A program made the position numbers and the translations under genes. Source: UBA7359 sp964523895 (GTDB taxonomy: Bacteria; Pseudomonadota; Gammaproteobacteria; Eutrophobiales; Eutrophobiaceae). Taken from it: a stretch of DNA of 64,000 bases. The notes beneath the pieces are model-generated. The model ran no database searches, was not told the DNA's origin, and was given only the letters and a program-made list of their open reading frames with translations. Within the stretch, counting starts at the first letter, position 1; every line of letters starts with the position of its first letter. Positions 17,525 through 26,704 of this stretch are shown here, one piece after another. The stretch spans positions 91,303 to 155,302 of the forward strand of contig CAZGBJ010000002.1 of assembly GCA_964523895.1 (NCBI GenBank). The letters are read 5' to 3'.

Positions 17525-20034
17525 TATTTATTTTTTTGTATAATTTTCAAGCAATTACGTAAATCTTTTACTAATTCCGCACCTGTTTGATAACGATCTT
17601 CAGGTGTTTTTTCTAGCACCTTATTTATCATCGTACTTATCTCTGATGAAATTGGCATTAACTCTTTGCGTAAGGCTATTATTTCAGGATGTGGTTCATT
17701 TGCAATGCAAAACATTAATGAGGCCATTGAATCACCTTTAAATGGCAATTCTCCGGTTAATAATTGAAATAACATGACGCCAAGCGAGAATATATCTGAG
17801 CGGCCATCAATATGTTTTCCCACGAGCTGTTCTGGTGACATATAAGAAGGTGTGCCTAACACCATCCCTGTTTTTGTTTTACTTGAATCTGTAATTCGCG
17901 CTATACCAAAATCAGTTAGCTTAACCGTCGATTCTTTGGGAATTAACATAATATTGGCAGGTTTAATATCACGATGTACGACTTTTTGTTGGTGCGCATA
18001 ACTTAATGCTTCGGCTGAAAGAATAACCAGTTGAATAACGGTTTTAATCGGAAGCAGTTTACCCTGTTTCGTATAACGCATGAGATCATGTCCATCGAGA
18101 AATTCCATGGCGATGTAGGCCAGATCATGTTCATCACCGACATCAAAAATGGTGACAATATTAGGGTGGGTTAAGCGTCCGGCAGTTTCGGCTTCGCGAA
18201 AAAAACGTTCCTTGGCCTCATTTAGCTCATCTCCTTCAAATTCTTGTGACAAGGCCATTGTTTTTATTGCAACGACGCGATTGATTTTTGGATCCTTGCC
18301 CTGATAAACAATGCCCATCGCACCTTTACCTAATTCTTTTTCAATCTGAAAACGGCCTAGCATGGGTTTTTCTACAGAGCCATCTTCTAGAATACTGACA
18401 CCCGCTGTTCCACCGGAAGCACCAAACATAACGGTATCCTGCATAGCATTACTGCGTTTTATTCGATCAGCTACGTCCTTAAATTTAGCATCGTGTTTAG
18501 TCATGTATTCATAGATAGAAGATGCTTTATTAAATTGACGTTTGCGTTCGAAGTCGAGTGCCAGGTTATAAAGTGGTTCCATAATAGAGTCGTCGAGTGG
18601 ACATTGGCGAAACTTATCCAACGCCATATCCAATTGCCCTTGTTGCTGGTAAGACAAGCCCAATGTTCGATTACTATCAGCCGATGCTTGATCTGATTGA
18701 ATCTTGCCTTTTTCTGTTACCAGGTAACGTTTGGATATCAGCAGTATGTAGCCGGCAATAAGTAATGTCGTCGGTAACATAAACTGTAACCAGAGACCGG
18801 AATACAACAAAAACTGACTACTACCGATTAACAAAACAAAACAAACAAAACTGATCGTTGCAGCTAAGTTTGCAGATAGGCGTGGTAGTAATAACATCAG
18901 GTAGAGTGCAATCAGGATAAAAACAGAAATTTCAACTGGCCAGGCCCAGCCGGGTATTTCAATAAAGTCCTGATTCAAAATACTGGCAACAATATTTGCT
19001 AAAACTAATACCGGTGGCATAGCTTCAGCAATCGGTGTAACAACCGAAGTGCCAACACCAAAAGCACTTGCGCCGATTAATACAATCTTGTCTTTGTAAA
19101 TGCTTGCATCTATAACGCCGGAATAAACATCGTAAAATGAATCCATAGAAAAAGAAGAGTTACCTTGTGCATCCTGATAGAAGAAAGGATAAATGCGACC
19201 AATATCATCTAAAGTGATCGAAAGGTTACCGAGATTAAATTGTTTGTTTTCTGAAATTTTTAGATCCTGACTGCTAAGGTTCAGACTAGCGGCAGCAATC
19301 ATTGCCGCAAGTGAAGGTATAATTTGTCCGTAGTGATCGACGGCCAACAGATCTGAACGAATACCGCCATCATTATCCAGCCACATATTCAGATGGCCTA
19401 TGGCATGTGTTGTTTCGCCAAGAATATTGATTGGTGGTGTAGCACTGATGGTTGGATAAATATAGACACCACTGTCTATGTCTGCATTAAATCCCATAGC
19501 ATTACGAGAAACATATTCAGGCAAAGGTTCATCGGGTTTGCCAAGTGGCGTCCCTAGTTGAAACTGCATACCCATAACTACGTTGCCAGCGTGTTGCATG
19601 GCGTTGGCAAGCTTGCCGTCTGAATCCAGTTCGGATTGGCCTTGTTTCAATATATTTATAGCCTCACTCAATTCGGGATCAGATTTAGACTCAAGATTAT
19701 TAATTGCGTCGTTAAAGTATTTATCACCCAGATGGGTCTGAGGTTCTGATAAAAGAATACTGTTACCAATGACACTTACGCCACCTTGCGCGAGCTTTTC
19801 AATCATCTCTGCTTGAAGAGAACGTGGCCAGGGCCAACGTCCCAGGTTCTCTATGCTTTTATCATCAATAGCAATGACGGCGATATTTTGTTGTGACTCA
19901 CGAGCAAGCAGGTTCATTGCAAAGTCATAATTTGCAAATTCCAGTTTTTCAATGAATTGACTGTTGGCAAGGAATAAGAAAACAAGGGTTATAAATAACC
20001 CTGCAAACCAGTCTTTTTTCCAGAAAGTTCCCAT
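17524..20034 (-). CDS. CHASE2-domain Ser/Thr protein kinase
   Basis: Transmembrane eukaryote-like kinase, 836 residues. Membrane anchor at 10-24, periplasmic CHASE2 domain about 30-335 (IAVIAIDDKSIENLGRWPWPR, IVLIGASAFGVGTSVVTPI), membrane helices about 345-440, a TPR-like helical segment about 455-525 (LGLSYQQQGQLDMALDKFRQ), then the kinase about 560-830. Kinase motifs: ELGKGAMGIVYQG, VAIKTM, HRDIKPANIML, DFGIARI, GTPSYMSPEQL. Its CHASE2 module is the same type as that of the adenylate cyclase across the convergent junction, so both may read a related external cue. Confidence 0.95.
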   Translation of the reverse strand: MGTFWKKDWFAGLFITLVFLFLANSQFIEKLEFANYDFAMNLLARESQQNIAVIAIDDKSIENLGRWPWPRSLQAEMIEKLAQGGVSVIGNSILLSEPQTHLGDKYFNDAINNLESKSDPELSEAINILKQGQSELDSDGKLANAMQHAGNVVMGMQFQLGTPLGKPDEPLPEYVSRNAMGFNADIDSGVYIYPTISATPPINILGETTHAIGHLNMWLDNDGGIRSDLLAVDHYGQIIPSLAAMIAAASLNLSSQDLKISENKQFNLGNLSITLDDIGRIYPFFYQDAQGNSSFSMDSFYDVYSGVIDASIYKDKIVLIGASAFGVGTSVVTPIAEAMPPVLVLANIVASILNQDFIEIPGWAWPVEISVFILIALYLMLLLPRLSANLAATISFVCFVLLIGSSQFLLYSGLWLQFMLPTTLLIAGYILLISKRYLVTEKGKIQSDQASADSNRTLGLSYQQQGQLDMALDKFRQCPLDDSIMEPLYNLALDFERKRQFNKASSIYEYMTKHDAKFKDVADRIKRSNAMQDTVMFGASGGTAGVSILEDGSVEKPMLGRFQIEKELGKGAMGIVYQGKDPKINRVVAIKTMALSQEFEGDELNEAKERFFREAETAGRLTHPNIVTIFDVGDEHDLAYIAMEFLDGHDLMRYTKQGKLLPIKTVIQLVILSAEALSYAHQQKVVHRDIKPANIMLIPKESTVKLTDFGIARITDSSKTKTGMVLGTPSYMSPEQLVGKHIDGRSDIFSLGVMLFQLLTGELPFKGDSMASLMFCIANEPHPEIIALRKELMPISSEISTMINKVLEKTPEDRYQTGAELVKDLRNCLKIIQKNK

Positions 20035-20130
20035 ATATTCCCAGTTATTATTTTTATTTAGAATGCAATATAAATTAAAAGAATGGTTTTATTATACGCA
20101 TCAACGAAATGGAAAACGATTAGTTATAGT

Positions 20131-22026
20131 CTATATTTTGGTCTCCAAATCATTTTTCTTTTCAAAACCAGAGAGAATAATTTCAACCTGTGTTCCATGC
20201 TCATCACTAGAAATATCCAGTTTTGCATTAATGCCTTCCGCACGTTTTTTCATATTTTTAAGTCCACGGCTTGTTCGGTCACTTTGATCGCACCAACTTC
20301 CATCATCACGAATATGTATTAAAATTTCATGAATACCATCTTCATGATTATTTGATTTAGTTGCAACATAAAGATTTTTTGCACGACTATGTTTTAATAC
20401 GTTTGATATAGCTTCTTGCAAAATTCGCATTAAATGGAGTGCTTTACGTGGGCCAAAATCTTCCAATATAGGTAAAGGTTTTACTTGCCAGTGAAGTTTT
20501 ATACCATGTCCATCTAATCTTGGTTGTAAGCGAGAACGTAACATACCAAGCAGCGTTGGTAGATCTTCGCTCGCTGTATCTAATGAATCAATTACAAGTC
20601 GTAAATCTGTTAAGCTCTGTGCTAACGCATCGCGCATATCTGATTGTGAAATACGGCCAGTATCAATCTCAGCTAACATTGCCACAAGTTGACCACCAAC
20701 ACCATCATGCACATCCTGCATAATTCTATCGCGTTCTTCAGACAGTAGTTTTTCCTGTTCCATTTTTTTTAAGCGTTCATAGTTTTCCGTTAGTTCAATT
20801 TCCTTATTTTTAATTCTTTGTTCAAGTTGAAGGTTTAGTGATTCAGATTCTCTAAGTACATTTATGAATCTTGACAATAAAAACCAGATTAAAACTAACA
20901 TTGTGGGTAGACCACTGTATTGGATTAATAGACCTCGGGTTCGATCAATAAGTCCTGAAATAACTAAAAAATCATTTAAGCCAAACGTAAAAATGATGGT
21001 TCCTGCAATTAGTAATAATTTAATTTCAATTATCGGTTTTTTACCATGTGCATATAAAAGGAAAAGCATCGTATAAGTTCCAATTGGTAATAATGAAAGA
21101 TCCCATACCAAATAAGCATATTTATGAACCCATTCTTGTGAAAAGATAAATAAAGGTAATGCACCTAATAATCCATAAATCATTAAAGCTTTTTCTCGCT
21201 TTGGATAAACTTTACCAACATAACGATGGTTAAAAATAATTAACGCAATAACCATCCATCCTAACAAAGTAAAATATAAACCGTCCCACAGTGTTACTGA
21301 TATTCCATGCGGTGGATCGATAAAATGAGGAATGTTATGTAAGGTCCAAAAGAAGGTGCAAGCGGTAAACCACCCATACATTGAATCTTGTCTACGTAAT
21401 ATCCAGAGTACTCCCATGAATAAACTTAAAAACAGCATGCCAAAAGTAATAATAGCAACAAGGGTAAAGCGATAATGATAGCGCCACTCCCAGGCAGATT
21501 TCATAGCTTGTGTCGGACCAAAATAAATATCACCGAGTAAACCATTTGCAGATGGCGAGCTGTGTAAATATATTTCTATCAGATGCTCGCCAGAGTTGAG
21601 ACTACTTTCAGGTAGACTGACAAATAATGGTCTACTCCAGATACGACCACTTACAACATGTTCTGGATAATTGCTTTTGACAGGAGTTTGATCAACCCAG
21701 ACATCAGCAATCTGTTGAACATGCGTAATAAACAGTGCTAATGGTTGATCAATTGATTCTTCTATCGTTACTGGAATTTGATACCAACCAGATTCAATAG
21801 CAGTATCAACTCCTCGCCAATCATGAGGTAGTTGAATTAATTTTTTATTATTTGTTGGCTGATCGTTATCAGTAATGAAATAAACATTATCAAGTTTAAA
21901 GGATGAATCAGGATCAGGTAGCCAGGATGGTGAGAAAAAGACGATTAGTAAAAAAAACACACCAAAAACGAATATCCATCTTGGTGTATTTCTAATAACA
22001 GAATATGTTTCTCTTAATACCTTCAT
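20131..22026 (-). CDS. NarL-class sensor histidine kinase with 7TM-type sensor
   Basis: 631 residues. N-terminal membrane anchor (17-33), then a periplasmic jelly-roll-like domain about 40-190 (GWYQIPVTI, ADVWVDQTPV, HLIEIYLHSS) of the 7TMR-DISMED2 / glycoside-hydrolase carbohydrate-binding look. Next come about seven membrane helices (195-400), a coiled coil (about 405-435), a HisKA_3 dimerisation domain with the phospho-accepting His in RDRIMQDVHDGVGGQL (about residue 438), and a GHKL ATPase with ILQEAISNVLKHS and IRDDGSW..SRGLKNMKKRAEG. The next minus-strand gene is a LuxR-type regulator 170 bases upstream, giving a two-component pair with regulator first. Confidence 0.9.
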   Translation of the reverse strand: MKVLRETYSVIRNTPRWIFVFGVFFLLIVFFSPSWLPDPDSSFKLDNVYFITDNDQPTNNKKLIQLPHDWRGVDTAIESGWYQIPVTIEESIDQPLALFITHVQQIADVWVDQTPVKSNYPEHVVSGRIWSRPLFVSLPESSLNSGEHLIEIYLHSSPSANGLLGDIYFGPTQAMKSAWEWRYHYRFTLVAIITFGMLFLSLFMGVLWILRRQDSMYGWFTACTFFWTLHNIPHFIDPPHGISVTLWDGLYFTLLGWMVIALIIFNHRYVGKVYPKREKALMIYGLLGALPLFIFSQEWVHKYAYLVWDLSLLPIGTYTMLFLLYAHGKKPIIEIKLLLIAGTIIFTFGLNDFLVISGLIDRTRGLLIQYSGLPTMLVLIWFLLSRFINVLRESESLNLQLEQRIKNKEIELTENYERLKKMEQEKLLSEERDRIMQDVHDGVGGQLVAMLAEIDTGRISQSDMRDALAQSLTDLRLVIDSLDTASEDLPTLLGMLRSRLQPRLDGHGIKLHWQVKPLPILEDFGPRKALHLMRILQEAISNVLKHSRAKNLYVATKSNNHEDGIHEILIHIRDDGSWCDQSDRTSRGLKNMKKRAEGINAKLDISSDEHGTQVEIILSGFEKKNDLETKI

Positions 22027-22194
22027 CTTTTATAAGAGCTTTGCATGGATAGATATTTTGTTTTCATACGAGGCAAGAATGCGCGGAGAAGCGGAGTTTA
22101 TATTACATAAATGAGTATTCGAGCACATTATTACCAACAGTAGGCGCTTTAGGCGACAAAGTTATGGGAGCAAAATAGCATTCGTGAAAAGCCC

Positions 22195-22866
22195 TTATGT
22201 GTCGGATTTGATAATACCTTGCTGCACTCCCTTCATAACAGCTTCAGCTCGTGTCTTGACTGCTAGCTTGCGATAAATATTTCGAATATGCGTATTGACT
22301 GTATGACGTGAGATTTCATTTTGATCAGCAATCTCCTGCGCATTATATCCATGACTGACAAAGTTTAGAATTTCCTGTTCTCGTTTAGTAATTTTTTCTG
22401 TCGCTTGGTCATCTGATTCTTCAACAATAGGTTCATCATTACTTCGAAACCGTTTTAATAAATGTTGTGCAATTGCAGGACTGATTGGTGCACCACCATT
22501 CATTAATTGAAAGATGGCATTGGCAATTTGATCAGCGCCGCCATCTTTTAATAAATAGCCACCTGCACCTGCTTCAATAGCACGAATAACATGTCTTTCA
22601 TCACCAAATACCGAAATTACCATCGCTTCAGTATTCATATCATTTGTTTTAATCTGGTGAATCAAGTCCACTCCATCACCATCAGGTAAATCCAAATCAG
22701 TAAGTAAAATATCAGGTGATAATTTGTGTAAGAGAGCACATGCCGTTGCATAGTCACCGGCATCACCCAGTAATTCCAGTTGTGGATGGCCAGTGATAAC
22801 TCGAGAAAAACGTTCACGTGTGGACGAATCATCCTCAACAATTAGGACAGTGGCTATTTTTTCCAT
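22195..22866 (-). CDS. LuxR/NarL-type response regulator
   Basis: 223 residues. Receiver domain with acidic pocket VEDDSS and phospho-Asp in LLTDLDLPDGDG (about residue 57), plus Lys in YLLKDGGADQ; C-terminal LuxR helix-turn-helix (TKREQEILNFVSHGYNAQEIADQNEISRHTVNTHIRNIYRKL). The ATG at 22866 has a GGAA site seven bases upstream; an ATG at 22902 would add 12 residues. Likely partner of the histidine kinase immediately downstream. It diverges from the two-partner secretion genes, whose 5' region it faces across about 300 bases, so regulation of that locus is possible. Confidence 0.92.
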   Translation of the reverse strand: MEKIATVLIVEDDSSTRERFSRVITGHPQLELLGDAGDYATACALLHKLSPDILLTDLDLPDGDGVDLIHQIKTNDMNTEAMVISVFGDERHVIRAIEAGAGGYLLKDGGADQIANAIFQLMNGGAPISPAIAQHLLKRFRSNDEPIVEESDDQATEKITKREQEILNFVSHGYNAQEIADQNEISRHTVNTHIRNIYRKLAVKTRAEAVMKGVQQGIIKSDT

Positions 22867-23174
22867 TATTTCCGGTTGTTCTTTTATGGTGGATAGATTC
22901 ATATGGAAAACTATCCTGCCATTTAAATTAGCCTACGAATATACCTAATTCTCAGTATATGAAACAGTAAATCTACCTAATACTGGTGATTGGAATTAAT
23001 ACTTAAGCCCCACAAAATAGACACATTACTGCGAAATAAAGTTACGGGGTTGGGGGTCCTTTTGTTAACAGCGTTATATAGGGCTAAAATTCGTATGCTT
23101 ATGATATTTAACATGTTATTGTTTTTCTCAATAATAAAAGTCAAATCATTGGCGACAAAAACAACGGTAAAACA

Positions 23175-24743
23175 ATGGCTTGCATCAGGCTCAGTAGATT
23201 CATGTGTTGCGCAATCACACTATATGGTTTTATTGCCATGAGTCCTCTATTGTCTGCTGAAGAGATTCCCACGGTCAGTTTTTCTGTGACCGAATTTTCT
23301 ATTTTAGGTGAAAACCCTATTTCAGAGGAAGAAACTAATCAAACCTTATCTTCCTTCCTAGGCGAGCATCAAGGTCTTGACGGGTTATTAGAAGCGGCAG
23401 CTGAACTTGAAGCTGCGATTTTGAATGCCGGTTATTCATTTAATCGCGTCGTTCTACCACCGCAGACTTTACAAGCTGGAGTTGTTCAATTGAAAATCAC
23501 GCAAATTAAATTGGCCAATATTGAAATAGAAGGAAATCATTTTTTTTCAAATGAAAATATTATTCATTCAATCCCCGGTTTAGTTCCGGATACGGTTCCC
23601 GATACCAGACAACTGGCAAGGCAATTAATCGTTGCAAATAATCATCCATCTAAAAGCGTCACGATCAGAATGAAACAAAGTAAAAAACCAGAAAGTGTCG
23701 ATGCTGTGCTGAATGTACAAGATCAACGACCCTGGCAAATATTTAGTGTTTTAAACAACATCGGCACATCGAAGACAGGTCGTTTAAGGTTTTCTGCAGG
23801 AGGACAACATAACAATCTATTAGGTTTCGATGACAGCCTTACTGCAAGCTATACCACCTCACCTGGCAATACCTCTGATGTAAAACAATGGGGTTTAAAT
23901 TATCGGATACCCGTTTATAAATATTCCGGAGAGTTTAACTTCTTTTATTCTCGTTCAGATGTGGATAGCGGAACAGTACAAAGTGTTTTTGATGTGAGTG
24001 GTGCAGGTAAATTTCTTGGTGGTAGTTATACGCATACATTTCTCAATCGAAAAAATTATCGTCATCGGATGAGTGTCGGCGTTGATGATAAATTTTTTCA
24101 AAACAATGTGGCATTTCTAGGAGCACCAATCGGTATTGATGTTAGAAGCCGTCCATTGATGCTTTCTTATTTTGGTGAATACCAGATGGAAAAGTCACAA
24201 ATCCGATTCAATATCAGCCATGTTCGTAATTTAAATGGCGGTAATTTAAATAGTAGTACAACTTATGCTGCTTCTCGAGCAGGTGCTCAACAAGATTGGG
24301 ATGTTGTTCGTTACAATGCTACCTATAACAGAGCATTATCTAAAAATTGGTTATTAAAATTTTCCTGGAATGGACAATGGAGTAATGAGCCTTTAATCAG
24401 TGGTGAACAATTTGGTATTGGTGGTGTAAATTCAGTACGAGGTTTTGAAGAGCGTGCTGTTACTGGTGATAGAGGCGATCAGGCAACAGTCGAATTTTCA
24501 AGACCAATCTTAAATAACAATACACAAGTAAGACTATTCACAGATATAGGCCATATTAAAGTTATATCACCTGCAGCGGGTCAAGTTGCCAGTCAAACAT
24601 TAGCCAGTATTGGCGCTGGAATAAGCTGGCGCTGGAAAGACAAGCTGAGTTTCTCGCTAGATTATGCACATGAATTAAATGATGGCCGCACAATAGATAT
24701 TGGTGGCACAAAAACACATGCCAGTATTTTCTTTCGGTTTTAA
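23175..24743 (+). CDS. TpsB outer-membrane transporter (ShlB/FhaC/HecB family)
   Basis: Two-partner secretion channel that would export the large TpsA protein downstream. 522 residues: signal peptide (first 28 residues, cleavage near LLSA-EE), POTRA domains about 35-190 (FSVTEFSILGENPISEEE, LKITQIKLANIEIEGNHFFS), then a 16-strand barrel with many alternating aromatic strands ending in Phe (THASIFFRF). The FhaC loop-6 motif appears as VNSVRGFEER near residue 422. An ATG nine codons later is an alternative start. Five bases separate it from the FecR gene. Confidence 0.93.
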   Translation: MACIRLSRFMCCAITLYGFIAMSPLLSAEEIPTVSFSVTEFSILGENPISEEETNQTLSSFLGEHQGLDGLLEAAAELEAAILNAGYSFNRVVLPPQTLQAGVVQLKITQIKLANIEIEGNHFFSNENIIHSIPGLVPDTVPDTRQLARQLIVANNHPSKSVTIRMKQSKKPESVDAVLNVQDQRPWQIFSVLNNIGTSKTGRLRFSAGGQHNNLLGFDDSLTASYTTSPGNTSDVKQWGLNYRIPVYKYSGEFNFFYSRSDVDSGTVQSVFDVSGAGKFLGGSYTHTFLNRKNYRHRMSVGVDDKFFQNNVAFLGAPIGIDVRSRPLMLSYFGEYQMEKSQIRFNISHVRNLNGGNLNSSTTYAASRAGAQQDWDVVRYNATYNRALSKNWLLKFSWNGQWSNEPLISGEQFGIGGVNSVRGFEERAVTGDRGDQATVEFSRPILNNNTQVRLFTDIGHIKVISPAAGQVASQTLASIGAGISWRWKDKLSFSLDYAHELNDGRTIDIGGTKTHASIFFRF

Positions 24744-24748
24744 ATAAA

Positions 24749-26116
24749 ATGAATCAGCAAACACACACATCATTTTTTTTACATTTAGCATTTTTGTTTG
24801 TGTGTTTACCAACAATAGTTAAAGCGAATGTAAATCAGGAAGAAATTGGCGAAGTTGTTTTTGCAAGAGGCGCAGTATCTGCTCAATCTCAAATTGGTGA
24901 AGTTCGTGTACTAGGAAAAGAAGCACCTATTTTTCAAGGTGATGTGATAACAACGGGACCAAAAAGTTTTAGTGTCATAAAAATGATGGATGATAGCCGA
25001 ATATCAGTTAGACCCGACACGGTGTTTTCATTTGAAAATTATTCGATGAAAGAAAATGATGAAAGTGCAGTAATGCAATTATTCAAAGGTGGCTTAAGAG
25101 CAATCTCCGGGCTAATTAGTCAACGTAATCCAGAAGCCTTTAAATTGAATACCGCTGTAGCAACCATTGGCATACGCGGAACAGATTTCGATGCAAGACT
25201 ATGTGAAATCGATTGTGCAATTGATGATAAAAAATATAAAAAGAAAGACGCGACTGTTGCAAAAGTCGTATTCCTAAGAGGCAATGTAAGTGCCGTCAAT
25301 ATAAACAATGAACAACGAGAGCTTGAATTAAATTCATCTGTTTATGAAGGCGAAACATTAATAACAGGTAAAAAATCTTATGCTGTCATCGCGTTTAACG
25401 ATGAAAGTAAAATGACTTTAAAAGCGGAAACAGAATTAAAAATAGAAAGACACCGTTATATCTCGCCCGAATCGGATAAGAATGATGCCGTTTATAAATT
25501 AATCAAAGGTGGTATGCGCGCCTTAACTGGTTTGATAGGTAAAAACAATAAAGAGGCCTATAAAGTTAAAACAGCAACAGCAACGATCGGTATTCGTGGA
25601 ACTGGCTATGACTTGATCTGGTTAGGTGCATGTACCGGTGGCGCCAGCAGTTGTGGTCTAACGGGTTCAGTCTGGTTAGGAGCTATCTATGCAAAGAATG
25701 ATGCTGGTGAATTCGAATTATTGGAAAATCAATCATTCATAATTCGATTAACTGATACACCCGCTACAATTATAAATACACCACCGGTGTTTGATAGTCC
25801 GCGACCAGATAAAGTGGATGTTAACTTTGACGAACTGTTTGGAGACGAAGCCGAAGATGTTCCATCAGGATTGTACGCCAATACCCGTGAAGGCATTGTT
25901 TATATGGAACGCGATGGCGAGATTATTGAGATGCGACCGGGCGAAGGCGGCTTTGTCTCAACTGATGGCAGTATCATTGTTAAATTGGAACGACCACGAA
26001 ACTTCCAAACGAATGATCCGTATTTACAAACGATCAATGAAGAGTTTGAAACGCTTTATGAGTTACTCGATGACAGTGTTATCGAACAAAATGAATTTGA
26101 GTGCATTGTGCAATGA
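24749..26116 (+). CDS. Secreted protein with two FecR domains
   Basis: 455 residues, signal peptide at 1-26 (FLFVCLPTIVKA). Two tandem FecR-like beta-domains: residues about 29-165 (GEVVFARGAVSAQ, FQGDVITTG, TIGIRGTDFDARLC) and about 168-300 (AKVVFLRGNVSAVN, YEGETLITG, TIGIRGTGYDLIWLG). The two copies share the GDxITTG / IRGT pattern, which indicates internal duplication. The C-terminal third is acidic and ends NEFECIVQ. There is no membrane anchor like that of FecR sigma regulators, so it should be periplasmic or surface-exposed. FecR-domain proteins of this kind recur beside TpsB/TpsA genes; their job there is not established. Confidence 0.85.
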   Translation: MNQQTHTSFFLHLAFLFVCLPTIVKANVNQEEIGEVVFARGAVSAQSQIGEVRVLGKEAPIFQGDVITTGPKSFSVIKMMDDSRISVRPDTVFSFENYSMKENDESAVMQLFKGGLRAISGLISQRNPEAFKLNTAVATIGIRGTDFDARLCEIDCAIDDKKYKKKDATVAKVVFLRGNVSAVNINNEQRELELNSSVYEGETLITGKKSYAVIAFNDESKMTLKAETELKIERHRYISPESDKNDAVYKLIKGGMRALTGLIGKNNKEAYKVKTATATIGIRGTGYDLIWLGACTGGASSCGLTGSVWLGAIYAKNDAGEFELLENQSFIIRLTDTPATIINTPPVFDSPRPDKVDVNFDELFGDEAEDVPSGLYANTREGIVYMERDGEIIEMRPGEGGFVSTDGSIIVKLERPRNFQTNDPYLQTINEEFETLYELLDDSVIEQNEFECIVQ

Positions 26117-26131
26117 TAAAATATATTTTCG

Positions 26132-26395
26132 CTAACCAGACGTATGTAATTCTTCACGAATTATTTTGCGTAATGTTTTTTCAAGAGGTTGTTTATTTTG
26201 CGAAATAGATTCTCTAAGCGCATCATTAATCAAGGTCTGGTAGTTACCACCACCGGCTTTATGAACTATTTTTTTAAAGTGATCAATGATGTCTGAATCT
26301 AATCGAATAGTTATGCGTACTTTATTCGGATCTGGTTTAACTACAGGTCCGCGTTTACCTTTACTGAAATCATCTTTCATAGTCTGTTTTTTCAT
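26132..26395 (-). CDS. brnA: BrnA-type antitoxin
   Basis: 87 residues. A ribbon-helix-helix DNA-binding segment (KVRITIRLDSDIIDHFKKI..GGGNYQTLINDALRESI) follows a short basic N-terminus (DDFSKGKRGPVVKPDPNK), the layout of BrnA. Start codons at 26413, 26395 and 26380 are all in frame and all overlap the toxin end; 26395 (MKKQTMKDDF) is preferred by comparison with the family. It is expected to bind BrnT and to repress the shared promoter. Confidence 0.88.
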   Translation of the reverse strand: MKKQTMKDDFSKGKRGPVVKPDPNKVRITIRLDSDIIDHFKKIVHKAGGGNYQTLINDALRESISQNKQPLEKTLRKIIREELHTSG

Positions 26396-26654
26396 AATAT
26401 TGTTTCGTTTCATGTTTTGTTGCTTTTCGTGCCGATATAATACGAATACAAGAATCATCAAGTTCTGCATGGATAACCAAAAGAAGTTTCAATTTTGCTC
26501 CTATACCAAGAGTTTTGAATCTCTGTTCAGCATGGTTAGGGTCTTCTATCGTCAAAGCCATGTCATCTTCCAAAGCAAATACAGCATCCGCAAAATCAAC
26601 ACCATGCTTGCGAAGATTTTGGACTGCCTTGTCCTTGTCCCATTCATATTCCAT
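26370..26654 (-). CDS. brnT: BrnT-type toxin (RelE-fold ribonuclease)
   Basis: 94 residues from MEYEWDKDKA, an ATG that fits BrnT; an upstream in-frame ATG would add 11 residues unlike the family. Motifs: the opening YEWDKDKAVQNLRKHGVDFADAVFAL, then RFKTLGIGAKLKLLLVIHAELDDSCIRIISARKATKHE, which carries the basic residues (R, H, R, K) of the RNase surface. Toxin first, antitoxin second and overlapping, as in characterised brnTA operons. The operon is antisense to its surroundings, lying between the FecR gene and the TpsA gene. Confidence 0.9.
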   Translation of the reverse strand: MEYEWDKDKAVQNLRKHGVDFADAVFALEDDMALTIEDPNHAEQRFKTLGIGAKLKLLLVIHAELDDSCIRIISARKATKHETKQYYEKTDYER

Positions 26655-26663
26655 ATACATCCA

Positions 26664-26692
26664 AGTATATGCACAAACTGTGCACAAATAAA
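26664..26692 (-). promoter_or_regulatory. Candidate brnTA promoter with palindromic operator in the spacer
   Basis: On the minus strand, a -10-like TATACT (26669-26664) is separated by 17 bases from a weak -35-like TTTATT (26692-26687). The spacer contains the exact inverted repeat TGCACA-AAC-TGTGCA (26670-26684). It lies 10-38 bases upstream of the brnT ATG. Autorepression by BrnA is known for the family, and this palindrome is the natural candidate site. The TpsA ribosome binding site is only a few bases beyond it on the other strand. Confidence 0.45.
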
Positions 26693-26704
26693 GGTACGGA
26701 AGAT

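Noticed and set aside
22990..23241. 83-codon plus-strand frame upstream of TpsB
   Set aside because: Overlaps the TpsB start, no signal or domain; probably untranslated leader.
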